Positions 15,528 through 23,834 of a stretch of DNA of 64,000 nucleotides are shown here, one piece after another. The number at the start of each line of letters is the position of its first letter. The stretch's first letter is position 1. The DNA comes from JAPPLB01 sp965208945 (lineage in GTDB: Bacteria; Acidobacteriota; Terriglobia; Bryobacterales; UBA6623), in the NCBI GenBank assembly GCA_965208945.1, contig OZ242366.1, positions 2,914,001 to 2,978,000 of the forward strand, written 5' to 3'. The notes beneath the pieces were generated by a model that had not been told where the DNA came from, searched no databases, and saw nothing but the letters and a program-made list of their open reading frames with translations. Both the position numbers and the translations under genes were made by a program.

Positions 15528-18231
15528 AGACACTTTTGACGCCGTCGTTGTCGACGCGGTCGACGCCGTTGCATCGAGCCGGGAAGTGGATTGGGATCGC
15601 TGTGCGAGGCTCGCCACCCCGGCAGCGGGTCGTGCACTCGGCAACCTGCGCTCGGTCTCTGGGGCCTTTGCGGGCTCCCGCGGGGAGGAGTTGCAAGACG
15701 CGTCGAGGCTCCTGCCGTCGACCGGTGGCCATGCGTATGTTGGATCCTGGCTGCGCCGTGCCCTCCACGCGGTCATCGCCATAGCCGCCCTGGTAGTGCT
15801 GGCGGCGATGGTGATGCTGCCGGCTTCGTGGGCCGACTATCGGAGCCAACATGGCGATGTCGCGGTCTGGATGATGCTCTCGGTCGTCGGGCATAGCACG
15901 ACTGCCTGCCTGCTCTTGTTCGCCGGCCGCGGCGAACGGCGTACGCGGCTTCTGGGGGTTTACTCTCTCCTCTCAGCTTCCCAGGTCACGGTTCACATGC
16001 TGCCCGCGTTTCTCATTGAGTTGCCGCCGCCGCACCTGTTCGAGGGCTACATCCTGAACATGCCTGCCCCGATGAGGCTCCTCTTCTGGTCGGGTGCGGG
16101 TCCTTTCCTGTTCGCGCCGGTGTTCCTGTGGGCGTTCGCCCGTGAGTGCCCTCAAGTGGCCCGTCGCGCTCGGCTCGACGACTTCGCGGGGCGGATGGTG
16201 CCGATCAACGTCGTATTGAGCTGTTCGAGCTTGGCGGCTTGCGTCCTGTCGCTGGAGTTGTCAAGGGCGGGCTACCTGGGGGCAGCGGTCTTCACGGTCT
16301 TCGATGCAGCCCTCGTTGCCATGAATCTGTTGTCGCTGTCAGCGGTGGCGGTGGTTGCGCTGCGAGCACGCGGGGCGCCGGCCGATGAATCACGGCGCGT
16401 CCTGCTTTTTTGCGTAGGGTTCCTGATGTACGGCGGATTGATGTCGGCGCACAATGTCGCCGAGGCTCTGTCGCCGGGGCTCTGGGTGACCAACTATCGG
16501 TGGACTCAGTTCTTCCTTCTGATCCAGTTGCTGCGTTTTCCCGGAGTGGTGATCCTTTGGTTTTCGGTGCTGGCGGTGCGTGTGCCCAGCCTGCGCGAAG
16601 TGGTACGGGCGGCCTACCGTCGGCTGCTGATACCCGGCCGCCTGCTCGTGGGAGTGGCCGCTGTACCGGTGCTGGCGCTGACTTGGCTGGTGACGAGTCG
16701 TCCTGAGCGGGTGGTGGGTGCGTTGATCGCGGATCCGGTGGCGCAGTCGCTTTTTGCGGCCGCTGGGGTCCTGCTGCTGGCGGTCGTCTTCCGCGAGCGA
16801 ATCCTGATTCGCCTGGAAACCTGGGTCTATCCGGAGACCGCGGGCCAACGGGAGGCCTTGGCCGCCGCTACGGCGGAGTTGGCGCAGGCGGAGAGCGTCG
16901 CCTGGGTCAGCCGGACGGTCGCGCGCACGGTCAACCGCTGCTGCGGTTCTCCCGCGGTGCTGCTGGTCAAGTCCGACACCGAATCGCAGACAGGCGACTT
17001 CAACGCGCCGGATGCCAAGATCGCCTCGCTGCGGCGTGCTTCGGCCCTGGCCCACACGCTGGAGACGGCGGGAGGTTCACTGCGCGTCCACCCGACGGAT
17101 CCGGCCTCGGTCTTCATGTTGCTCCCGCCGGACGAACAGGAGTGGGTTGTCGAGACGGCTGCGGACGCGGTGGTCGCGGTGGTCGGTCCCGGCGCGGAGA
17201 TCATCGGATGTCTGGTGGTGGGCCGGCGCTTCGACGATCAGATGGTGAGATCCGACGACATCCCGTTCCTCGAAACCCTGGGAACGGCCGCGGGGCTTGC
17301 CATTGCGCGCCTGTGCCTGCTGCGCGCGCCGTCGACCCGCTTCCGCGATGCGCTGCCGGGGCGCGAGTGTCCCGTCTGTGGGTGCGTGACGGAGGCCGCT
17401 GGATCTCCCGGATGCGCCTGCGGGTCGGAGTACGTCGACACGGAGGTTCCGGGACTGTTGGCGGGCAAGTATCGGCTGATACGCCGCCTGGGAACCGGGG
17501 GCACGGGCGCCGTCTATCTGGCGCGCGAGATCCGGCTCGAGCGTGACGTGGCGATCAAGATCCTGGGGGAGGTGTCGGTCTCGCGCCTGATGGGATTGAA
17601 GCCCGAAGCATGGGCGATGGCGACGGTGACGCATCCCGGGCTGGCGCAGATCTACGGCATTGAGACTTTCAGGGGCCGCTCGTTCCTCGTCGTCGAGTTC
17701 CTTGCCGGCGGCGCCCTCGCGGATCAGCTCGTTCGCGGGCCGATCCCGGTGTCGCGGGCGGTCTCGATCGTCATTGTGCTGGCCGATGCCCTGGCGGCGC
17801 TGCACGAGAGTGGGTATCTGCACGGGGACGTCAAGCCGAGCAATATCGGGTTCACATCGAAGGGATCGCCCAAGCTGCTGGATTTCGGCTTGGCTCGGGA
17901 GACGGATGATGACTCCCTTGTCGGCGGCACGCTACGGTATCTGTCGCCCGAGGTGCTTTCCGGTCACGCCGCCCGGGAACCCGACGACATCTGGTCGCTC
18001 TGCGTGGTCTTGTATGAGATGGTGTCGGGTGAACATCCGTTTGCGGCCAACGGCAACGTTGAGGTGGCGGACCGCATAGTACGCCAGCGACTCGTTCGTC
18101 CAGCCGGGTCGTCGGAGCCTTCAAAGGTGATCTCATTCGCGGAATCGATGCTCACTGCGCCGAGGTCGGAGCGCCCGGCGAGTGCGCTCGCGTTCGCGGC
18201 CGCTCTTCATCAAGCTCTCGGCAGAGAGTAG
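15520..18231 (+). CDS. Membrane Ser/Thr protein kinase with GAF-like and zinc-ribbon segments
   Basis: About 903 residues with an unusual order of parts. The N-terminal 75 residues are soluble, then 8-10 hydrophobic helices span roughly 80-430, a GAF-like sensory region covers about 440-610 (ending LETLGTAAGLAIARL), a short zinc ribbon has Cys617, 620 and 622 and Cys632 and 634, and the C-terminal kinase domain covers about 650-900. Kinase motifs: Gly loop LGTGGTGAVYLA, Lys680 in VAIKIL, catalytic loop HGDVKPSN (His768, Asp770; HGD replaces HRD), DFG at 788-790, and GTLRYLSPEV as activation-loop/P+1 segment. ATG 15520 overlaps the sigma-factor stop. Kinase domains at the C-terminus behind a polytopic sensor invert the usual bacterial order (kinase first, then TM). 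Likely role: signal-dependent phosphorylation of the partner sigma factor; this is inference. Confidence 0.88.
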   Translation: MHKDTFDAVVVDAVDAVASSREVDWDRCARLATPAAGRALGNLRSVSGAFAGSRGEELQDASRLLPSTGGHAYVGSWLRRALHAVIAIAALVVLAAMVMLPASWADYRSQHGDVAVWMMLSVVGHSTTACLLLFAGRGERRTRLLGVYSLLSASQVTVHMLPAFLIELPPPHLFEGYILNMPAPMRLLFWSGAGPFLFAPVFLWAFARECPQVARRARLDDFAGRMVPINVVLSCSSLAACVLSLELSRAGYLGAAVFTVFDAALVAMNLLSLSAVAVVALRARGAPADESRRVLLFCVGFLMYGGLMSAHNVAEALSPGLWVTNYRWTQFFLLIQLLRFPGVVILWFSVLAVRVPSLREVVRAAYRRLLIPGRLLVGVAAVPVLALTWLVTSRPERVVGALIADPVAQSLFAAAGVLLLAVVFRERILIRLETWVYPETAGQREALAAATAELAQAESVAWVSRTVARTVNRCCGSPAVLLVKSDTESQTGDFNAPDAKIASLRRASALAHTLETAGGSLRVHPTDPASVFMLLPPDEQEWVVETAADAVVAVVGPGAEIIGCLVVGRRFDDQMVRSDDIPFLETLGTAAGLAIARLCLLRAPSTRFRDALPGRECPVCGCVTEAAGSPGCACGSEYVDTEVPGLLAGKYRLIRRLGTGGTGAVYLAREIRLERDVAIKILGEVSVSRLMGLKPEAWAMATVTHPGLAQIYGIETFRGRSFLVVEFLAGGALADQLVRGPIPVSRAVSIVIVLADALAALHESGYLHGDVKPSNIGFTSKGSPKLLDFGLARETDDDSLVGGTLRYLSPEVLSGHAAREPDDIWSLCVVLYEMVSGEHPFAANGNVEVADRIVRQRLVRPAGSSEPSKVISFAESMLTAPRSERPASALAFAAALHQALGRE

Positions 18232-18305
18232 ATCACACTTTTTTCAATCGGCCTGTCCGGTTTCCGTTTCTTGTACGTCATTAGTAATTGATGGTGCATT
18301 TTCGC

Positions 18306-18512
18306 TAGCCTGCATTTCTCACCACGTGGCGAGGCGAAGTGCGTGAGAGGGCCGTCAGGACTAGGCGCAAGCCGGGTGGAGGAAAAAGGCGCGAGCCGCT
18401 TGGCGCGCGCAGGCGTACTTGAACCGTACGTTGAGCACGGCAAGCAAGCGCAACGAAGTCCTGGTGCTCGTATCGTGTGCTTCGACCGTCGGGTGGTGAG
18501 AAATGCAGGCTA
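18306..18512 (+). repeat. Dispersed TIR repeat, long subfamily copy (207 bp)
   Basis: Complete copy with perfect ends (TAGCCTGCATTTCTCACCAC and its complement). It shares the GGACTAGGCGCAAGCCGGG / GGAGGAAAAAGG insert with the copy at 6109. The apex reads CGTACTTGAACCGTACG, one base off the IS target. It ends with ATG 18503, an alternative but less likely start for the next gene. Confidence 0.93.
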
Positions 18513-18592
18513 ACTACTGGCGGTCACACCTTCCAACGCTTGCCGCTTGGACGCGGACAGTCTATAAGATCATCGGAACGAGAGATTCGGAT

Positions 18593-21500
18593 ATGAACCA
18601 TTCCACAGGCAGGATGAGTCGCATGGCGTCTATTGCGTTGCGCGGCTCGGGGATTTTGTTCCTCCTGGCGCTTGCTCTGCTGCCGCGAGCGGCTCAGGGC
18701 CAACGGATCGGGCCGCTGGTTCGGGACAACCAACAGCAGTTGAAGGCATCCTCGGCCGAGCGCGAGGATGCGCTCCGGCCGCCCAGCCTGCAACTGAGCC
18801 TCCCGTCACCGGCCGAGGTCGCTCTCCCGCCGTTGGGTCCCGACGATTTGCAGCGTTTGCAGCCGCAACGCGGCCGGCCCCCTGTCATCGGCGTGCACCG
18901 CCGCTTGCCGCAGGGGGCGCTCGAGCTGAGCTTCTCCACAGGAGGCGTCAAGTCGACCGCCGAGGGAGCGTGGCAGTCGACCGGGGACGGACGCCTGTGG
19001 CGCCTGAAGTTGACCTCTCCCAGCGCCCGCGCCATGCGCGTTCACTTTCGGGACTTCGCCATCGGGTCGGGAAGCCTTTGGCTCCACTCCGAGGACGGGC
19101 AGACCGTCGGACCCTATAGCGGCTCGGGCCTCTACGGCGACGGAGACTTCTGGAGCGGCATCGTTTTCGGCGACAGCCTGACGATCGAGTACCTGCCCGA
19201 TCCGGCGGCGTCGGGGGAGGCCGTGCCGTTCCGGATCGTGGCCATCAGCCATATCTGGGGAGATGTTTTGAAAGACGGCGCGGAGGACAGCGTCCAATGG
19301 CCGAAGGCGGCCCGGGAGGGCTCGGACCCATCGGGAGCGTCCAAGCTGTCGCCCGGCTCCATCGACCTTGCGGTGGGAACGCCGTCGAAGAAGGCGCGGC
19401 TTGCAGAGGCAATCCAGTCGGTCAAGCGGTCTGCTTCCCTGCAACAGCCGCGCCCGAAGGCGGCAAGGCCGCTCACGCCCGGACGGCCTGTCACCTTCAG
19501 CCGGGGGCCGGTTGACTCCCCGACGCTGTTCCACGGGGATTTTTCATATCAGTTGGAAGTTCCCGAGGACGCCACCCGCGTAACCTTCACGCTGAAGTCC
19601 GATGCCGACGTGGCCCTGCTGGTCCGCTATGGCGAGGACAACGAACTCCAGGATGGGAGGGCTGTCTTCGACTACGCCGCCGACGAGGTCTTTGCGGGCA
19701 CCGAGGAGATTGAAATTGACCCCCAATCCGACCCGCCGCTTCGAGCCGGAACCTACTTTGTATCGGTCGTAGTCTTTGCTACCGGCGTCGAGGTCAACTG
19801 CACGCTCACGGCGGAAGTGGAGCGCGAAGGAGGAACTCCGCCGCCGCCAAGCGGCAACACGCTCACGCCTGGGCAGCCAGTCACCTTCCAACGGGGACCG
19901 GTTGACTCCCCGAGGCTGTTCCCCGGGGATGACTCGTTCCGGCTGGACGTTCCCGAGGATGCCGCCCGCGTAATCTTCACGCTGGAATCTGCCGACCCCG
20001 GTGTCGATGTGGATCTGTATGTCCGCTTTGGCGAGGACAACGAAGTCCGAGATAGAAGGGTTGTCTCCGACTATGCCTCCGAGGGCCCCACGGGCAATGA
20101 ACGGATCGCCATTACCCGGCGCTCCGACCCGCCGCTTCGAGCCGGAACCTATTTCGTCTCGATAGCTCTCTTTGATACGGGCGTCGTCGCCAACTGCACG
20201 CTCACGGCGGAAGTGGAACTCGAGGGAGAGGCTCTGCCGACGATCAGCGGCGGCACCCTCACGCCCGGACAGCCCGCCGACTTCCGCCTGGGGCCGGTCG
20301 ACTCCCCGACGCTCTTCGCCAGGGATCACTCGTTTCGGTTTGAGGCCCCCGAGACCGCTTCCCGCATCGTCTTCACGCTGGAATCCGTCGACCCCAACGT
20401 CGATGTGGATCTGTATGTCCGTTTCGGCGAGGACAACAACGTTCAGGATGGGAAGCCTGTCTCTGACCACTTCTCCAGGGGCTTCACGGGCAATGAACGG
20501 ATCGGTATCACCCGCCGCTCCGACCCGCCGCTTCGAGCCGGAACCTACTTCGTGTCGATATTGGTCTTGGATGAGGGCGTCGTCGCCGATGGCACGCTCA
20601 CGGCGACCGTGGAGACCGACGCGGAGGATTGTCACCTTGACGTGACCTGCTACCCGGAATGGTCGAGTTCCGCAACGGGCGTCGCTCTGATTGTCATTGA
20701 GACGAATGGGAGCAGCGCTGCCTGTTCGGGCACCCTGCTGAACAACCGCCGGCAGGACCTGACTCCCTACTTTCTGACCGCCGCCCACTGCGTGCAAAGC
20801 GAGGAGGAAGCGCGCAGCGTGACCGCCATCTGGTCATACCAGACGCGAACCTGCAACGGAGACCTTCCGGATTTGCGGAGCGTGCCGCGGACCGAGGGAG
20901 CGGGCCTGCTCTCGGCCTTGGGAGGCGCAGGTCATCCCGACGGCGATATCACGCTTCTGCAGCTCGCAGGCGATTTGCCGACTGGGACCGTATTCCAGGG
21001 ATGGGACGCGGCCCCCCAACCGGTAGGCTCCCGGATCACCGGCATTCATCATCCCGCGAGCGCTGATTGGGGCCGATTCAAGCGGATTTCCTTCGGTCAG
21101 ATCATCCCCGAATCGGACTTTATAACTTCCGACGATACCTACTTCAACGTCTCTTATCCCGTGGGACAAGGCTTCACGGAGCCGGGTTCTTCCGGATCCG
21201 CCCTGTTCAGCAACTCTGAAACCGTGGTGGGGGCGTTGAGCGGCGGAGACATTGTCGGGTACGCCTGCCCGACCGAGCCCGTTGTTGACTACTTCACGCA
21301 CTTTTCGGCTTTTTATCCCCATATCCGGTCCTTCATCGACAACATGCTTTCGCCCAGGCAGCCCGTTGCCTTCCGCCTGGGACCGGTTGACTCCCCGATG
21401 CTGTTCTCCGGGGATGCTTCCTTCCAGGTCGAGGTTCCCGAGAACACCGCCCGCGTAACCTTCACTCTGGAATCCGTCGATCCCGATGTCAACGTGGATC

Positions 21501-23347
21501 TGTATGTCCGCCATGGGCAGGACAACGCCGTTCAGGGCGGGAGCGTCGTCTCGGACTATTCCTCCACCGGACCCACGGGTAACGAGCAGATCGTCGTCAC
21601 CCCGCAGTCCGCCCCGCCGCTTCGAGCCGGGACCTGGTACGTCTCGCTGATGCTCCGCACTACGGGCGCCGTGGCCGAGGTCACGCTCTCGGCCGAGTTC
21701 GACGCCACCGCCCCCCCGCCGGCGGGAGATCGGGTCTATTACTTCCCGCATCTTGCGGTGGGAGCGGGTTGGCAAACCACGCTCACCTATATCAACTACT
21801 CCTCCGAGGAGGTGAGCTGCCGGACCGACTTCCTTTCTGATCAGGGGACCCCGCTGACGGTCTCGTTTCCGTCACTGGGACCGGACACCAGCCGGAGCGA
21901 CATGCTGCCGCCCGGAGGGTCGGTTCACGAGGAGACCGATGTGGGATTGAGCGCTCGGCTGGCGGGCGGCTGGGCGCGGGCTGCGTGCACGGGGCCGGTG
22001 AAGGCCAGCCTGCTGTTTCGCCAGTACGACAGCGCAGGCGTGCCGCTGGCGGAAGCGGGAGTCAACGCGGCGGCCGCTGCGGCCAGCCGCTTCATCACCT
22101 TTGCCGAACGGGCGGCAGGACAGGCGGGAACCGGAGTCGCCTACGCCAACCCTTCCGATACGGCGGCCGTGGTCACCTTTACGGCCAAGGACGAGGCGGG
22201 GCGGACGCTGGACAGCGTCGATCAGACCCTGATGCCCGGAGGGCATGGCGCGCAAAACATGGCGGGCCTGTTCAGTTTCCCCAGCTTTACCGGATCGCTG
22301 GAAATCACCTCCAGCGAGCCCATCGTCACCCTGTCGATCAATGCCGAAGCCGCGCCCATATTCTCCTCCCTGCCTCCGGGGGAACTGGATCTTTCTGTGC
22401 AGGGGCCGACGACGTACTACTTCCCCCATCTTGCGGTGGGGGCGAGTTGGCAGACCACGCTCACCTATATCAACTACTCCCCGCAGGAGGTGACCTGCCG
22501 GACCGACTTCTTTTCCGGTCAGGGGACTCCGTTGAGGGTCTCGTTTCCGTCACTCGGACCGGATGCCAGCCGCAGCGACATGCTGCCGCCCGGCGGGTCG
22601 GTTCACGAGGAAACCGACGTGGGGTTGAGCGCTGCGCTCGTATCCGGCTGGGCGCGGGCCGACTGCACGGGGCCGGTGAAGGCCAGTCTGCTGTTTCGGC
22701 AGTACGACAGCGCAGGCGTGCCCACGGGAGAAGCGGGGGTCAATGCGGCAGCCGCTCCGGCCACCCGCTTCGTGACCTTTGCCGAAAAACGAGAAGGGCA
22801 GCCGGGGACCGCAGTTGCCTATGCCAACCCCTCCGGCACGTCGACAGCCGTGGTCACCTTTACGGCCAAGGACGTGGCGGGGCGGACACTGGACAGCGTC
22901 GACCGGACCCTGATGCCCAGAGGGCATGGCGCGCAAAACATGGCGGGCCTGTTCAGTCTCACCAGCTTTACGGGATCGCTCGAAATCACCTCCACCGAGC
23001 CCATCGTCAGCCTGTCGCTCAATGCCGAAGCCGCTCCCGTTTTCTCCTCCTTGCCCCCGGGGGAAATCGTCGATCCCGCCGATATTCCGGGCGGCCGTAA
23101 CAACTTTACGGTTGGTGACGTACTTCCAGGTGTCCCCGCCGGCGCCCGGTTATTTCCTATTTCCGGCTGGGCGACGGAGTGGTCTGGCGTGACTTTCAGC
23201 GGTACCGTGGATCGTTCAACCACATATTTGACCTTCGTTGACGGCGGATACATCCAGCTACGGAATGGCCCCAGATATACCTGCCGAGCCACAGGTGGCT
23301 GTAGGGTCGGGGAATGGAGTCATCAGTCGGGGCACTTTCGTAGGTAG
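18593..23347 (+). CDS. Large secreted trypsin-like protease with PPC domains and acidobacterial C-terminal modules
   Basis: Exported serine protease of about 1,584 residues. ATG 18593 places a Sec signal (MASIALRGSGILFLLALALLPRA) near the N-terminus; the frame is also open from ATG 18503 in the upstream repeat. Three PPC-like beta domains (about 294-412, 423-544, 556-674; each GPVDSP.LF...VTFTLESVDPDVDVDLYVR...PPLRAGTYFVS) precede an S1-family catalytic domain (about 679-916) resembling lysyl endopeptidases. Its triad is His732 (YFLTAAHC), Asp785 (GDITLLQL) and Ser867 (PGSSGSAL). A fourth PPC domain follows (about 920-1040), then two copies of a module of about 217 residues starting YYFPHLAVG.....TTLTYINYS. 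A C-terminal tail of about 90 residues is not recognised. Likely an extracellular protein-degrading enzyme. Its modules are shared with the next large gene. Confidence 0.9.
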   Translation: MNHSTGRMSRMASIALRGSGILFLLALALLPRAAQGQRIGPLVRDNQQQLKASSAEREDALRPPSLQLSLPSPAEVALPPLGPDDLQRLQPQRGRPPVIGVHRRLPQGALELSFSTGGVKSTAEGAWQSTGDGRLWRLKLTSPSARAMRVHFRDFAIGSGSLWLHSEDGQTVGPYSGSGLYGDGDFWSGIVFGDSLTIEYLPDPAASGEAVPFRIVAISHIWGDVLKDGAEDSVQWPKAAREGSDPSGASKLSPGSIDLAVGTPSKKARLAEAIQSVKRSASLQQPRPKAARPLTPGRPVTFSRGPVDSPTLFHGDFSYQLEVPEDATRVTFTLKSDADVALLVRYGEDNELQDGRAVFDYAADEVFAGTEEIEIDPQSDPPLRAGTYFVSVVVFATGVEVNCTLTAEVEREGGTPPPPSGNTLTPGQPVTFQRGPVDSPRLFPGDDSFRLDVPEDAARVIFTLESADPGVDVDLYVRFGEDNEVRDRRVVSDYASEGPTGNERIAITRRSDPPLRAGTYFVSIALFDTGVVANCTLTAEVELEGEALPTISGGTLTPGQPADFRLGPVDSPTLFARDHSFRFEAPETASRIVFTLESVDPNVDVDLYVRFGEDNNVQDGKPVSDHFSRGFTGNERIGITRRSDPPLRAGTYFVSILVLDEGVVADGTLTATVETDAEDCHLDVTCYPEWSSSATGVALIVIETNGSSAACSGTLLNNRRQDLTPYFLTAAHCVQSEEEARSVTAIWSYQTRTCNGDLPDLRSVPRTEGAGLLSALGGAGHPDGDITLLQLAGDLPTGTVFQGWDAAPQPVGSRITGIHHPASADWGRFKRISFGQIIPESDFITSDDTYFNVSYPVGQGFTEPGSSGSALFSNSETVVGALSGGDIVGYACPTEPVVDYFTHFSAFYPHIRSFIDNMLSPRQPVAFRLGPVDSPMLFSGDASFQVEVPENTARVTFTLESVDPDVNVDLYVRHGQDNAVQGGSVVSDYSSTGPTGNEQIVVTPQSAPPLRAGTWYVSLMLRTTGAVAEVTLSAEFDATAPPPAGDRVYYFPHLAVGAGWQTTLTYINYSSEEVSCRTDFLSDQGTPLTVSFPSLGPDTSRSDMLPPGGSVHEETDVGLSARLAGGWARAACTGPVKASLLFRQYDSAGVPLAEAGVNAAAAAASRFITFAERAAGQAGTGVAYANPSDTAAVVTFTAKDEAGRTLDSVDQTLMPGGHGAQNMAGLFSFPSFTGSLEITSSEPIVTLSINAEAAPIFSSLPPGELDLSVQGPTTYYFPHLAVGASWQTTLTYINYSPQEVTCRTDFFSGQGTPLRVSFPSLGPDASRSDMLPPGGSVHEETDVGLSAALVSGWARADCTGPVKASLLFRQYDSAGVPTGEAGVNAAAAPATRFVTFAEKREGQPGTAVAYANPSGTSTAVVTFTAKDVAGRTLDSVDRTLMPRGHGAQNMAGLFSLTSFTGSLEITSTEPIVSLSLNAEAAPVFSSLPPGEIVDPADIPGGRNNFTVGDVLPGVPAGARLFPISGWATEWSGVTFSGTVDRSTTYLTFVDGGYIQLRNGPRYTCRATGGCRVGEWSHQSGHFRR

Positions 23348-23495
23348 CGGCTGAACGCCAAGCGCCGGTGGTGATGTAAGTATTCCCCAACGACCGTCTG
23401 TGACCACTCATTTTTCTCCGTCACGACTTATTGTTGGCCAGCATGCGGAGTTCATTCTCAATTGGAAGCAAGTCGCCGGGCCGACGAGCTACAAA

Positions 23496-23583
23496 TGGAT
23501 TTCGACGCGAGCAAGATCGAGAACAGTTCCGGTTGGAGGATTTCGAGGCTCTCGATATCGCTTGAGGAATGACGGGAGGGATG
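23496..23583 (+). repeat. 88-bp direct repeat, copy A
   Basis: Identical except for one base to 27804-27891. In one frame it reads ...ASKIENSSGWRISRLSISLEE then stop, like the true C-terminus of a secreted protein. It lies just after the protease gene, as copy B lies just after the alpha/beta-hydrolase gene, so each looks like the stranded 3' end of a formerly longer or third gene. Confidence 0.85.
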
Positions 23584-23596
23584 GAAAGGAGACGTG

Positions 23597-23782
23597 ATGT
23601 CAAAAGTTAGAATCGGGACTTTGGCGGTCTCTGTTGTCTTGCTTTTAGCCGTCGATCCGGGTCGGACTTACTCCCAGACGAACCCTGCCGATACGACGCT
23701 GAGTAGTCTTACATTCCTGTCCGATGCGGACCTTGCCGAACGAACCCCAGTCGATCTGTGCAAGACTCGCCGGGCAGGGTGA
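23597..23782 (+). CDS. Short predicted secreted peptide, possibly a truncated gene
   Basis: 61 codons from ATG 23597, preceded by a strong AAGGAG at good spacing. The first about 28 residues are a clear signal peptide (VRIGTLAVSVVLLLAV...TYSQ), leaving about 33 residues without known motifs (TNPADTTLSSLTFLSDADLAER). It ends 50 bp before the start of the large hydrolase. Either it is a genuine small exported peptide or the beginning of a gene whose body was lost in the rearrangement that produced the 88-bp repeat immediately upstream. The good RBS and signal peptide favour translation. Confidence 0.45.
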   Translation: MSKVRIGTLAVSVVLLLAVDPGRTYSQTNPADTTLSSLTFLSDADLAERTPVDLCKTRRAG

Positions 23783-23834
23783 CGACGACGGCGGAGTTGC
23801 ATCATCGCCAGCATTGACTAAGAGGCAACCAGAC

